A stretch of DNA of 29,670 bases from positions 1 to 29,670 of the forward strand of contig JBCAQO010000097.1 in assembly GCA_039111635.1 (NCBI GenBank), written 5' to 3'. Source of the DNA: Heterobasidion occidentale. Lineage: Eukaryota; Basidiomycota; Agaricomycetes; Russulales; Bondarzewiaceae. A model generated the notes under the pieces. The model made no database searches. It had not been told where the DNA came from and worked only from the letters and a program-made list of their open reading frames with translations. The position numbers were made by a program, and so were the translations under genes. Each line of letters begins with the position of its first letter. Position 1 is the first letter of the stretch. This document shows positions 1 to 10,930 of this stretch, in pieces.

Positions 1-966
1 CTCCCAATTATCCTCATCCTGACCAGCCAGCTTGCGATCAATACTGCTCCATGGCGTTTTTCTGACGTCCTCCGGGCGAAAATCGGTACTGCCGACGATG
101 TCGATGAGATTTTTGAAACTCGATTGAGATTTTCGTACTCCATCGTTCCAGTACCATTCACCGAGAAGAAATGACGAGCGATTGGGATAAGGATAGAATG
201 ACGGCGCAGAAGAAGACTCAGGGAGGGCATTCGAGTCATCCTGCGTTGACAAAGCAGGCTTTTCAGCGACTCGTTCGGGATCGTGTGCTGGAAAGTCAGT
301 GGCATGATACTGACGAAACAACCCAAAAATGTTTCGGGGAGACTTCAAGATCTGTCGCAAAGACTTTTGAATCACCTGAGGTGGATCGGAAGAGAGGGCT
401 ACGGTGGGAGGCGACTGCATCGGAGTTATAGACGCGGAAGAAGATGGCTCTGATAGCGACTGCAACTGAACGGGTAAAGCTGCCGGGGGCTGAGGCAACA
501 TGTCACGATAACGTTTAGGAAGCCTGGTATTTGCTCTACGAGGCCTGCGTTCTGCCAGAGAAAGGTTTGGGTCATCTTGATTTGCGGAGGACGACTGTGG
601 AATAGACTGAAAACCTTAAGATACAGATGAGGGCGAAACTTTGAGATGTAAACTCACCTGTTGTACAGCTGGTGTAGGGACCTCTGCGATCGACAATGCT
701 GGCTCCAAGACCTCCGCGACCAACGGTGCTGTCTCCAAAACTGCTCTGGATCCATCAGCATCCGTTCGACGACGTTTCTTCGCAGCCCACACTTCTTTGG
801 CTTTTGCTAGCGCCTCAGAAAACCTTTTCTTGGTTTTCTGACATGTGCGCCTGTGGTAAGTGAGCGCCGATGGCAGCGAGAATGACCTTCCGCAAACACA
901 AGACTCGCTGAAAGCCGGCGGCAATTCCATGAAAATCGTGTGGCCAGAGGAGGTCGAATGATACAA
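1..966 (-). CDS. Plavaka-type DNA transposase, N-terminal part (cut by window edge)
   Basis: Two exons are visible, 966-658 and 606-1, separated by a 51-base intron (607-657, GTGAGT to TTTTCAG, phase 0). Exon 2 stays open to the window edge. Exon 1 encodes a C2H2-like finger, CVCGRSFSLPSALTYHRRTC, followed by a lysine/arginine-rich stretch (AAKKRRR). Exon 2 carries NLSLAERRPRR, RLPKRYRDMLPQPP and FLLGEWYWNDG, then a block ending near DFRPEDVRKTPW. This order (finger, basic stretch, LAERRPRR, FLLGEWYW) is what I recall from the start of Plavaka transposases, CACTA-related cut-and-paste elements of agaricomycetes. The catalytic core would lie to the left, so activity cannot be judged. The start may be 966 or the internal Met a few codons later (MELPPAFSE). 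A TATA-like stretch (1007-1016, TACATATAAG on the minus strand) sits about 45 bases upstream. Identification is from memory of the family, not from a search. Confidence 0.8.
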
Positions 967-1836
967 GCGCGGGTGGGGACTTTCAGCGCAAGCGATGGTC
1001 TGTCAGCTTATATGTAGAAAGACATGACTCGCTCGCTCGCTAAGATGTGTTTTGCCGATCGGATCTCAAATCGTTATGCGCTGTAGTGAAGTAGAATAGC
1101 TTCTATGAGGAGAAGACTACTCAGAAACCCAAGACCAGAAAGTGCTCATCACATTTTTACGGTCAACCGTCTTGTACCACAAAACCCTCTAACATCCGAA
1201 CCACCGATGAGTGCCTGGAGAGGCTCCAAACGCCGTTGAGACAGAGACAGTCTAACACCCTGCAATGAGCAAGGAGCCAGCTGCTGATGACCAAACAATG
1301 CCTGCAATGAGCAAGCGCCGTTCGGAGATGACATGGAAGAGGTGCCATGGAAGAGGTGCCATCCTTGGGGAGTATACAGTTAAATGAAGCAAAGATGGGC
1401 CAGCGATGGGTGAAGAGTTGGAAAGGGGAGTTGTAGCCGTCACGTGTGACGGATTCTGCCGGCACGAGCTCCATCGGAGTTGCAACCGATTTCTTTGTAG
1501 CGGCCAGGCTCATTTTAGTGTTTCTACCCACCAATTGTTGCACATACAGTACCTATCTTAGCTTCTTGGAATACAACCTGTCATTTTTTCGTATTTTTAA
1601 AATCAAGAGAAAGCGATGCTGAGGCACTGCTGAGTCTGTCTGAACACTGGCGATTGACCGAGATAGTCCAGGATAGTCCCTGATCAATCTTCCGCGTCTC
1701 TTCCGGATGCAATCGACGTATATATTAGTAAGTGAAGGTCAATATGGCGTCACCCCACATTCACTGCTACCTTTGCTTACTACGTCCTGTCTCCGAGCTT
1801 CAGTTCCCATTCCCCGCCTTTACTATCGTCGAAATC
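967..1836. promoter_or_regulatory. Divergent promoter region between transposase and deaminase genes
   Basis: 870 bases without a convincing gene separate two divergent genes. Seen here: a minus-strand TATA-like stretch at 1007-1016; an ATGACTCGCTCGCTCGCT tract at 1024-1041 that resembles one at 27660-27682; two copies of the 15-base CCTGCAATGAGCAAG motif (1259-1273, 1301-1315); an exact 14-base tandem repeat CATGGAAGAGGTGC (1332-1345, 1346-1359); and a plus-strand TATA-like TATATATTA at 1719-1727, about 110 bases before the deaminase start codon. A minus-strand frame is open for about 125 codons here, but it has no recognisable domain and I do not call it. Confidence 0.5.
1259..1315 (-). promoter_or_regulatory. 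Paired 15-base motif CTTGCTCATTGCAGG, locus 1
   Basis: Two exact copies on the minus strand (1315-1301 and 1273-1259), 42 bases apart. They lie about 290-350 bases upstream of the transposase start and point the same way as that gene. The same pair recurs at 7260-7320 and 24091-24148. Confidence 0.6.
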
Positions 1837-4092
1837 ATGAACGCGTCCGAGTCCCTGGTCAACAAGATCAACAAGTTCAAAACCATCACCACCTTGATCA
1901 TGGTTATCCTTTATCTTCGAGGACAAAATAATTCGCTATCCCAGACGCAGACGGTCTACAAAGACAAGAGACAAGTCGTCGAAAGGCCCCAGTCACAGCA
2001 CCGATTGCTCGATCAGCTTGCTACACTGCTTGTCAGAGACCGCGAAGTGGTGGCTGTGGCGGCAGGTATGCAGAGGGCGCTAACGTCAGCCTCGTCGTCT
2101 CGGTCTCACATCAACGCGACATAGACGCTTCCATAGAATGCGCGGAAGACCAAGTAATGCATAACTGCATCATTACCACCAATCCGACACACCCCAATGA
2201 GGCGAGAGGGAAGACCGATCTCGCAGCAAAGACGAAGACGACGGGGACGGGCGCGGAGAAGGGAAAGAAAGTTCTGAAATCGGAGGTTCAAGCGAAAGTG
2301 GAGAAGAGAGTGAGATTGGAGACAGAGTCTCAAGTGAGGACGAGGACAACTGCTGCGACAGATGAGGCGATGACCACAAGGAGCATAAGCTCAGAGGCGA
2401 GGACGGGGGCGACAGAGCCGTCGAGAGGGAAGATGAATCGGTCAGTAGCAATGAAGGGTAAATCGGAGACGAATGAGGAGGATCGGGGACAGGATGTCGT
2501 GCCATTTACAAAGGCCATGTTAAATGAACAAAAGAAGTGAGTGCGAACTTTCTATCGAATGATAACCTTTCTGACATAGTTCATAAAGCATGAAGTTTGA
2601 TGAGCACGTCTCGGAGGTGATCGAGTTACTCAAGAAAGAGGACACCACACCTTACAGCCTGGGCGTTCACGTCGTTTCTCGTGGCTACCGCAAGATGCGC
2701 TCTCGACTCAGGTGTACGATGTCTACCGCCTTCCTCAGCAAGATCTTGAATGCCGAACCTGACAGATTGCCTGAACTATTCAAGAAGAAGTCTACATTAC
2801 GCAAAGAACGGGACCAAGTCCTTTCTGGAGAGCTCATAGCACGTTGGTGGGGCATCGACCTTTTCGGCGTGGAGCACGGAGGACTCGAGTTGAAAACCCG
2901 AGCGCAGAACAATGACGTTCTTTTTGTCAAGGAGACATGCGTGGCCTTCCATCATACCTTGTGCTTGGCTCTGAAAGGCTATCAGACCTGTTTGGACGAG
3001 ATTTCCAAAGCCCAGCCAGACAATTTCGGCGCGATGATGAACAAGACCTGGCTTTATGTCACTCTTTTGGAAGCATTTGCATATTCCAACGCTTTCGCAG
3101 ACTACCTGACTCTCGCCATTCCCGATATATTCGACCATCCCTTCGCAGGTACAGAACCCAAGTATACCACACCATCTAGAGAGTCCCAGGGCCAGCCAAA
3201 TACGTGGGAGGAACAAGCAGTGGTGGACGACGATGATACAGATATGTTCGTCACTGTGGGCTCGACACCGATTGACGCATACAAGCAGTGGCTGCGTCGA
3301 CAGGTTGTGATACCATTCGCTGTTCACGGTCTCGTGGGTTCGGCACAGTATCTTCGAACATCACTTACACTGTCATTTCTGCCGAACATCCTGGGACAGA
3401 CATGGCACCCTGGGAAGAGGTGGTGAAGGAGGTATTGAGCGAGAACGACGAGACTGCTCGCACGAAGACAGTGATCGACGAACTCAAATTATTGATGACG
3501 AGGGACGCCGAGAAGGCGGGGAGCTCAATTAGCCGCCACTGCAAGAATTTACTATCGCCGACTCCCATGTTCCAAGGGAGTATCCATTGCGAGTGTCTCT
3601 TGGCTAGCGTCCTGGACGGGAAGAACCTGGACAATGGGAGCATGTTGCTTGCTGCACATGGTGTTAATCCGGAAAGTTTTCACCCCCTACACCTTCCAAT
3701 GCCAATATTGACATGGAGATTTACAGAGCGACATAGACCCCTGCTACGTCGGCACGTCTAAACTCGCATGCCCTGTCTGCCATTTCGTGAATTCCGAATT
3801 AGGCGCGCGCAAGTGGCTGGCGAAACCGAATCACAATTTCATGTTCCCCTGCGCGCTGCCACGTGAGCTTCGTGAGGATATACACACGAGGGCAGAGATC
3901 CATTTCAAGGCCATATTGCTGGACTTACTCGATGTATTACTCAAGCCGAAGCCGCGACATTCGCGGACCGATTCCGCTCAAACCGAAGGTTATCAGACGG
4001 ACAGTGAACGCAAGAGCCTTGAGGTCTTGAAGGCGAAGCGAGAGATCGATCGTCACAACGTGTCTGTAGACCGTGCTCTATGGATAAACTGA
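1837..4092 (+). CDS. OTT_1508-like fungal deaminase-fold protein (frame break near 3.3 kb)
   Basis: Exons: 1837-2065, 2125-2536, 2589 to about 3340, then to 3660, and 3719-4092. The introns at 2066-2124 and 2537-2588 have clean GTATGC/GTGAGT donors and keep phase. The last intron is 3661-3718 (or 3663-3726). The deaminase signature is HCE at 3585-3593 (SIHCECLLAS) and CPVC at 3769-3780 (TSKLACPVCHF), the H-x-E and C-x-x-C zinc and catalytic residues of this fold. The N-terminal block LLDQLATLLVRDREVVAVAA and the preceding YVGTSKL also fit the OTT_1508-like deaminases expanded in mushrooms. The substrate is unknown. Around 3330-3350 the frame must change: the block WLRRQVVIPFAVHGL and the block SSNITYTVISAEHPG are in different frames but both look coding. 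Either an intron with a poor donor (for example 3296-3348) or an indel explains this, so the gene may be recently broken. Exon 2 is a K/R/E/T-rich low-complexity segment. Confidence 0.72.
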
Positions 4093-4359
4093 AGACGGCC
4101 AGTTTTGAGTGTTGAAATGCAGAAGGTCAGGCTTCTGGGGTAGTCCGAGAGCGCTTGTAGGTTTCTTCCGCATTCTAATTAGCGCCGTTTAGTCACCATT
4201 CGTAGATCGAAAAGAACGGTTGAAAGGTACTTCGAATACGAGAGACGGCATTTTCACGATCCGAGACACGGCGTTGTTTGATACATGTATATCATTCTGA
4301 ATGGCATCAGACTTGCGACATGAACCTATTGCGTGAGAGGGCAAAAAAAACATGCGAAA
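4093..4359. other. Convergent 3' intergenic region
   Basis: This 267-base stretch separates the 3' ends of the deaminase gene and the minus-strand 889-aa gene. I see no gene or repeat in it. An A8 run lies at 4343-4350. Confidence 0.5.
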
Positions 4360-7140
4360 TCATGAATGTACGTGACGAGCGAGGGATTTGGGCTGCGATA
4401 AAGGCATAATAGGGAGTCTCCCACAATGCTTGTGAAACGTGACAGTATAAAAGAGAAACACCGCATGCTCGAAGTCTGTGAAAGCTTTGAAATTAGAATC
4501 GTAATCCTTGTGCCACATAAGCTTACTTCCGCCGGGCCATCCACAGAGGACTTCAGCCATTACCTTCACAGCACCACGCCTGGCCTCCCAATCTTCAATC
4601 ACAAGTCGGTCCACCCACCGACTCTCACGCTCCCAGTCTACGCTGAGACCCCCCGTGGCCCATATGTGGCAGATTTTTCCTTCGCGTTGGGCGGCATACC
4701 GTTTGTCCTCGTAACAGTAAACACCCATGACAACCTTCCTGTCCAATTGTAGGAGTTCAAGACGAAAATTAGCTACCGAAAGCTCCCATACTACTTCAGC
4801 CCAGAGGTCCTTATCCTCATGAGCCATCTTGCTAGTGACGAAGGTTCTGCCCCATTGCGGAGATGTAGTGTCATCGTATGGTGCGAATCCGGCGTGCACC
4901 AGGAATCGGACACCTATGTCGACCCGATCTGCAACACGTCTGTCCAAGGCCTTCTTACGTTTGCGCACCTCGACCGACGAAGCGCTGGTGACATTGGACG
5001 CGACTTGCGGTTCCAAGCGAGCCTTTTTAGTCTTGCGAGGCCATGGTGGTAAGCGAGCCATGTCGTGTGAAGAGGATTGAGGCTTCACGGTACAATTGAC
5101 CATGTTGTCTGGCAGGTAATATCTCCCCTCTAATGCAATCCTCCATTGGCTGGTCGTCATCAGGACCATACAGTGGTTAGAAGGGCATAGAACCTCCAGC
5201 AGACACCACATGCGAATGCGTAGCCAGTTGTGAACTCTATGCCCAAAAACGGCTCCTTTGTCCGCAAAGAACAGATGAATGGGGGGGAGAGGATACTGAA
5301 GGGCCATATTTGGATCATCGTCCAAATCCATGGTCTCTTCGAAGACGCTTATCCAACCCGGGGCGAGTGGGGGAAGCCAAGTGGGGTGCACAACCCGGAG
5401 ACCTGTTTTAGGAGAAGGACCATGACATCGATGGCTGTTACTACGCTGCTTATGAGGCGCCAGTGTCTTCGGAGGACTCGAAATTTGCGAATGACTTGCG
5501 TTTGATTGGACATCTGGGACCTTGGGAGCATTCTTCACGTCGGGCGATGGTGGGCGATGTTCTGTGTGTGTTGCGTGACAATGAAACCATAGAGGCGCAA
5601 CGCAGGGAACTTACCACGCTTGTCAGATGAGCGAGACCTCGACAACAGACTTCTACGCCACTGATCATTAGATGAATAGGCCGACGCGAGCACAACAAAG
5701 TCGGATGTGGTGGTCTCAAACATGGTGCAAGCGGGGTCATCGATGAAACGAGGACCATCTCGTACAAGCTTAGCGGCTATTTAAACAAATTGTGCATCAG
5801 TTACACAAGCCTGACCTAGTCAATCGAGTCTTACCATAAACATTACCAGTGAAAGCGCTGATCATCGCGGTCTGCCGCTCGTCGCTATTGACGTCACGCT
5901 CGGTCGGGATTTCATCGACTATGACATGCGAAATATCCGGCCCTGACATAGCATGATTCCGACACACAGGCGGATTTTGCCGCTCGATTTCCCCAACCGT
6001 TGCAGGAGAATAGATCTCCAGCGGTAGTAGAATTGGTCGACTGGTCAAGCTAAACTTTCGCAGCCTGTCTTGAATGGTGCCGCGTAACGGTTCACCGTGT
6101 GACGCCTCCACCCAGAGAGGGGCCTTGGTGCGATGGTTGGCATATTCAAAAATCTGTGATGAGCTGAAGGAGATGCCGGTTCTGATGACTGTCTTGACGG
6201 AGATGATAAGTGTGCGGGTTGTAAGAGTGGTGCGCCTCCGGATGTACCAAACCGGGATCCCAATCCGGAACAACTCTCGAAGCATTGACAAACTTGAGGT
6301 GATGACACCGCGAAGAGGAAGAACAGGTTGAGGGCAATCGAACGTAGGATCCTCCATACGAGGTTTCACTACCAGCATATAGATAATCCAGGCGCGTAAT
6401 TCAAGCAGGATACGCTGAAACTCACGAAACCATAAGACGGTGTCGGAGAAAGGCATTGGAATCTGCGAGAGTGAACCGTAGGCACGATAAAGGGCCTCAG
6501 ATCGATGTCTCTGGTACATGTAGCTGGACGTGTGTGCATTGACTACAGCAGCCGGAGTGCCTTCGGGAAACTCTTGAGCCCCAATTTCGTCTCCTATCCT
6601 ACGCACTTCCAACATCGCTTTGCGCAGGCGGGAGAGCACTGTCTCATACAAGATTCCTACTGAAGCGCGCGGCAGCTCCTCGCAGATACGAAAGTCCGTT
6701 CCTTTGAAGGAAAACCACGCAGCATCCGGATCTTCGAATTGAGGAAGGCCGCCTTCTTTGTCGTCCACTGGAAAGTCCGGTGCTCGTAAGCCATGATGAT
6801 CGTCGACCTTCTGGAGTTCCTTCAGTCTCGGGTTCATGGGCGCAGCATAGGAATGGGGCTCCACTGGGTCGAAAGCTTGTGGCCACTTCAGATGTTCAAA
6901 TGCACCAAGCATGCCGTCTCCGAAATATCTGAAGGGTGTGTCGTCGGGGTGCACAGGGACCTCCGGAACAAAGTCCATGTTTGGTGTGGAGATCCATAAT
7001 TCATCGTGATTGCGGAATGGAGCAACGCAGAGACAATCTAGGGCGTCAACCTGCTCGCCGTGCAGTAGGGATCGACGAGAATCGAGAATTTCGCGAAGGT
7101 TTTCAAGCGGCCGTGCTTGCCAACAAGTAACGGCGGCCAT
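4360..7140 (-). CDS. Agaricomycete-expanded 889-aa protein of unknown function
   Basis: Three exons join in phase: 7140-5835, 5776-5615 and 5561-4360. The introns are 5777-5834 (GTAAGA to AAATAG) and 5562-5614 (GTAAGT to CACACAG), both phase 1, giving 889 codons. The start is the ATG at 7140 (MAAVTCWQARPLENL); a longer TTG-initiated frame is less likely. Landmarks: LRELFRIGIPVWYIRR near residue 310, HRVHNWLRIRMWCLLEVL near 605, VDIGVRFLVHAGFAPY near 715, LWAEVVWELSVANFRLELL near 755, and a C-terminal block with DWEARRGAVKVMAEVLCGWP. I recognise this pattern as a large family of uncharacterised mushroom proteins, present in many copies per genome, but no function is known to me. There is no signal peptide or obvious membrane span. 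The complete frame suggests recent selection or recent copying. A paired 15-base motif lies 120-180 bases upstream. Confidence 0.75.
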
Positions 7141-7259
7141 GGCTGCAACGTGCCCAATGAGACAGTAAACCAATGGAGGAACAAGAAAAACACGGCGATG
7201 CGAACTGACCTAGTAGTATGAGCAATAATAACGTAGGACTCGACTTGATGTCCAACGAC

Positions 7260-7320
7260 CCTGCAATGAGCAAGGAAGGATGACGGTGCACTCAAAATCC
7301 AGTCACCTGCAATGAGCAAG
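7260..7320 (-). promoter_or_regulatory. Paired 15-base motif CTTGCTCATTGCAGG, locus 2
   Basis: Two exact minus-strand copies (7320-7306 and 7274-7260), 46 bases apart and 120-180 bases upstream of the 889-aa gene, in its sense orientation. The sequence between the two copies is not shared with loci 1 and 3, so the motif itself, not a longer duplication, is what is conserved. Confidence 0.6.
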
Positions 7321-7604
7321 CGGACGGAGAGTGGTTATACTACTAGCAAATCTAGTGCAATCTTGAAAGGAGTTTGGGAATTCGGCAGATGGAGATACGG
7401 GATGATGAGATCTATGAGGATGCTGGTAGCCTGAGGCTCGCCGAGTCACTAGTCACTGCAGTGGCTATGGCGGTCAAAGTGTCCCAGGTGTGTAATCGGA
7501 AATCTCCGACAATTTGGAATCCCAACAGAGGCAGCCACCTCGGATATATCCGAGCTCGGATGTGTCTGAGTGATTAGTAATGATTGCTAGCTGCTACAAA
7601 ATAC

Positions 7605-7675
7605 AGCAAAGACCGGGAATCGAACATCAAACCCCGTGGACACCTCGACATCACCTTGACTAGACCGTTCGCCCA
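7605..7675 (-). repeat. tRNA-like Pol III promoter remnant (possible SINE head)
   Basis: On the minus strand a B-box-like GTTCGATTCCCGG (7625-7613) lies 45 bases from an A-box-like GGTCTAGTCAAGG (7666-7654), the spacing found in a tRNA gene. The T-stem does not pair (TGATG against CCCGG) and I cannot build an acceptor stem, so a functional tRNA is unlikely. A decayed tRNA or the head of a tRNA-derived SINE fits better. Confidence 0.35.
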
Positions 7676-7740
7676 TACGATCTATGCAATAACAGCCGCT
7701 AATTATTATAACTGCTCATAACAAGTACGCTACGCTGACG

Positions 7741-8830
7741 CGTCACAGCCCTCCCCGACGCCTTCTTCTTAACGTCGGCCCGGCCTCGCAAGCGCCCTCG
7801 CCTCGTCCTCGACGTCACCTCTCCCTTGACGACGACGGCACCTCCTGGACGCCTCCCCCACCGCGGCCTCCTCTTCCACCCCGTCCCAAACGAGGATGAC
7901 GGCTACGATGCCGCCCTCGTCTCTCACGTCGCCCTCATCTCCCTCGACCACGCACCTGGCTCCCTCGACCCCGCCGCCTGCATGCCCCCGCCTGGACGAC
8001 GGCCTGGACGACACCGACTCGGCCGCGCCTCACCGACGGCTCCCTCGACGCCTCGTCATCCGGCTCTCGACGATGCGGCCGCCTCGCTGGACCCTGCCCG
8101 CTCCCTCGACCCCGCCGCCTGCACGCCCCGACCACGCCCCCACCTGGACGACGGCCTGGACGACGCCGCCTGGACGCCGCCGCCTGGCGGCTCCCTCGAA
8201 GACGCGGCCGCCTCGCTGAACGCTGCCCGCTCCCTCCACCCCGCCGCCTGCACGCCCCCGCCTGGACGACGCCGACTCGGCCGCGCCTCACCGACGGCTC
8301 CCTCGACGCCTCGTCGTCCGCCCTCGACGACGCGGCCGCCTCACTAGACCCTGTCGGCTCCTCGTCGACGACGCCGCCTGGACGCCCGGCACCCTCTACG
8401 ACGCGGCCGCCTCACTGGACCCTGCCCGCTCCCTCGACCCCCGCCTGCACGCTCCGACCATGTCCCCGCCTGGACCACGGCCTGGACCACGGCGCCTGGA
8501 CGATGCCGTCTGGACTACGCCGCCTGGACGACGCCGCTCCATCGACGGCGACTCATCTCTCCTCCTCCACGACAACGCCCGCCTCCCTCGACGATGACGT
8601 CCGCCTCCCTCGACGTGCACGACTCTCCCGTCGACGGCGCCGCTCCCTCCACAGCAACTCCTGCCTCCTCGTTGGCGGCTCCCTCGACGCTGGCGGGTCT
8701 CGCTGTCGACTCCCTCGGCGCTGCCGCCCACTTCTCTCGTCATCGGCCCTCTCCCGCCGCTCTCGTATCCGTCGACACTGCCGCCGTTTTCGCGCCGCCA
8801 CCGTGTACGCCTCCTCGTTGTCGCTGATCG
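7741..8830. repeat. GC-rich degenerate minisatellite region
   Basis: About 1.1 kb built from variants of CTCCCTCGACCCCGCCGCC and GCCTGGACGACGCCG, with several GCGGCCGC sites and a C-rich plus strand. A larger segment is duplicated: CTCGGCCGCGCCTCACCGAC occurs at about 8018 and again at about 8277, each time followed by GGCTCCCTCGACGCCTCGTC. Long open frames exist on both strands simply because stop codons are rare in this composition. None has a domain, and I treat the stretch as repeat, not gene. It is likely unstable and rich in CpG. Confidence 0.6.
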
Positions 8831-9537
8831 ATAGCCTCCTGTACATACATACTTAGCAGTGGACCACTTGCACGCAATGAATTGTTAGTTTCCCCAGTGA
8901 CTGGCATGTGTGAACGGCATCCCAGTAATGATATGGCAGCCGCGCAGGGGCCAAGCGAGAACAAGAAATCATCGTGCAACTTAACATCGATCGAGGTAAC
9001 AAAGAGCCCGTCATTCACACCAGGTTGCCATGTATCTGTGGTCGCTCGCTCGCGAACATGGACAAGTCCCAGGCGTAGACTTCACGTAGCGTACTCCCAA
9101 TGCTATGCAATATTTTCAGCGTGATATCAAGGTGAAAAATGGTGGCGAATACTCACTGCTTCAGGTCGTGATGTTCCAGTTTCGGCCCATGCGGCTTTGA
9201 CGTCCCGCCATCCACGATCAGAGTGAGATCACTCTCTCTCAAGGCCGTACTCACGCGGTGGAGAGTGACGTTTCCCCATCTCTGGGACGCCAAGACGACT
9301 CGCAAGCCCTCCCGTTCATCAATCACGATACCGAGACGCGTCATTGCCTACGCTCTCGTTAGGCCATGACGCGCGCACCCGGGCAAACGGCACTCACGTT
9401 GACGAAGTCGTGCCATCTGACAAAACCGCTCGTGTGCCTATCCAGAAGCTTCTCCAAAACCTCCCATTTGCGTCAGTCAACTACCACAGCAGTGAAGAGG
9501 AATCCTCTCACCACGAGCGATCGTCGATTCACTGAGA
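8831..9537. other. Region without a confident gene
   Basis: A minus-strand frame at 9344-9153 (starting MTRLGIVIDEREGLRVVLA) runs into a GTGAGT splice donor at its end and contains a second GTGAGT inside, so it may be one exon of a minus-strand gene. I could not extend it confidently into 8740-9120. A plus-strand frame at 9344-9535 may belong to the next gene. Nothing here is recognised. Confidence 0.25.
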
Positions 9538-10634
9538 TTGTCGTCATGGGATCCAGGTTACACAGACGAGGGGTTGGTCTTCACGCAAGTTGAGGATTGG
9601 GCGCTCGTTCAGCGTTTGGGTCTCGCTTATGTCGCACCTTCTCGGGATCTACCAATCTCTACTGTCAGTGGTGCTCACGGCCTCTCAGCTCTGAACAAGC
9701 GGCGTCGAGCAGAATGCATGCGCTTGTGTCAGTCTGGTCGGGCACACACTCCTCAAGATGGGGGGCTTCCATCTAAGCGCGCGTCGACACGTCGGTGACC
9801 ACGCTCAGCCCGAAGCTCATCACGTCCGTCCCGCTCGAGGCGCGCCTGCAAGGCATCCTCAGGGCCACTGCAACTGCTCCTCCTCATACTCCCTCCACTC
9901 CAGCGACGAATCTGCATTTGGTTACACCTCGCCAACTCGCAAGGCTGCAGCGCAAGTCCCCAAACCACAGCCATCCATCGCATAACCACTCGCCTGTGTA
10001 GACCCACACTCATCACTCGACGATCCACCCTCAACGTTTCAATCTAGATAGTGGCGAGTCTCAGCTGACTCCTCTGGCTCGCCGTCGTCTTTGGTCAGAC
10101 TCATCTCATTCCCCCAGATCGTTCCCATGGGTCGAAACGTCCGCCCCGTCGTTGCCATCCCTCCTCCCCGTCCCCTCCATGTCACTGACCTCCACTCCAA
10201 CGCGAGCACCTCCGCTCAGCAGAAGGCCATGTACAAGGGCACGAAACCCCTCCCAATCGGACAGCCCGAAAGCGAAGGGGGGAAGTGGTCGCGCGCGACT
10301 ATCGAGAAGGCGGGTGACGAGGACGGCCAGGTGGGCTTACTGTGGTGTGTATCGGTTCACCGTCCATCGTCCGTGCTGGCCTCATCTGGGTCATTGATCG
10401 CTGGGCCAGGAAGAAGTCAGGCGGTTCCGCGAAGGCATCATTGCAGCGTCTCTCTTTCCTCCGATCCTGGGCCAGGCGTCGCAGCGTGAGGGCGTCCCGT
10501 GGATTTTGACAGGCGGGTCGGTCCTCGGCGCCTGCGTGGAAGTATATCAGCAAATTCTCGAGGCCGCGCGCACGATGTGTGTGGGTCGGTGGCTGCAACC
10601 CGCCGGCTGTACATGGGGTGCGCGTTTAGCCTGA
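9538..10634 (+). CDS. Unrecognised multi-exon gene; only the last two exons are well supported
   Basis: The best part is the end: an exon up to 10330 in the frame of MGRNVRPVVAIPPPRP, a 79-base intron (10331-10409, GTGGGC to GGGCCAG, phase 0) and a last exon 10410-10634 containing REGIIAASLFPPILGQASQR and VPWILTGGSVLGACVEVYQQ, ending in TGA. Upstream, plausible coding blocks occur in different frames: DWALVQRLGLAYVAPSRDLP at about 9595 and a Pro/Ser/Thr-rich block at 9795-10001. The joins between them are uncertain: a GTGTAG to AATCTAG intron near 10000-10046 is possible, and the join near 9725-9810 is unclear. I do not recognise the family. The stop codon lies a few bases before the first hairpin-core repeat, so the repeat block begins at the gene's 3' end. 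The gene may be decayed upstream. Confidence 0.35.
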
Positions 10635-10636
10635 AG

Positions 10637-10930
10637 ACACAGCATTTCTAGAGGAAGATCACTCTCAGAAAGCTGTTCGGCGGGAGGATGGATGGTTATG
10701 TGAGAAGAGCAACGTTGTGGAAAATGGTTTGAATGTGGCGCGACAGCCGCGAAACGCGCGACAACGTCTGATCACGGCTGCTCGGTGGAAAGATGAGACG
10801 CAAAGCACGACGGCCTGGGGACAACGCATTTCTGGAAAAAAGTCGCTCTCAGAGAGGTGCACGAGATAGATAGGGACACCGTATTTCTGGAGGAAGGAGG
10901 CCACTCTCAGAGACGTCTCGGCAGTCGCAA
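10637..10930 (+). repeat. Dispersed hairpin-core repeats, forward (outer left group)
   Basis: Three diverged copies of the core (ATTTCTGGAGGAAG...CTCTCAGA) at about 10642, 10831 and 10883, separated by linkers that include the GCGAAACGCGCGAC motif. They are more degraded than the copies at 11.85-13.08 kb. Confidence 0.6.

Larger units (their letters stand above)
7141..7740. other. Upstream and intergenic region
   Basis: About 600 bases upstream of the 889-aa gene. It contains the paired motif at 7260-7320 and a tRNA-like remnant at about 7605-7675. A 67-codon plus-strand frame at 7374-7577 has no recognisable feature and is not called. Confidence 0.5.

Noticed and set aside
1163..1543. Minus-strand gene of about 125 codons upstream of the transposase
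   Set aside because: No ATG in good context and no domain. It overlaps the promoter motif pair.
2173..2505. Ser/Pro-rich minus-strand frame
   Set aside because: Antisense shadow of the K/E-rich second exon of the deaminase gene.
7605..7675. Functional tRNA gene
   Set aside because: A and B boxes are recognisable but the T-stem and acceptor stem do not pair.
7826..8856. Several long overlapping frames on both strands
   Set aside because: They arise from stop-poor, GC-rich repeat sequence, have no domains and no splice context.
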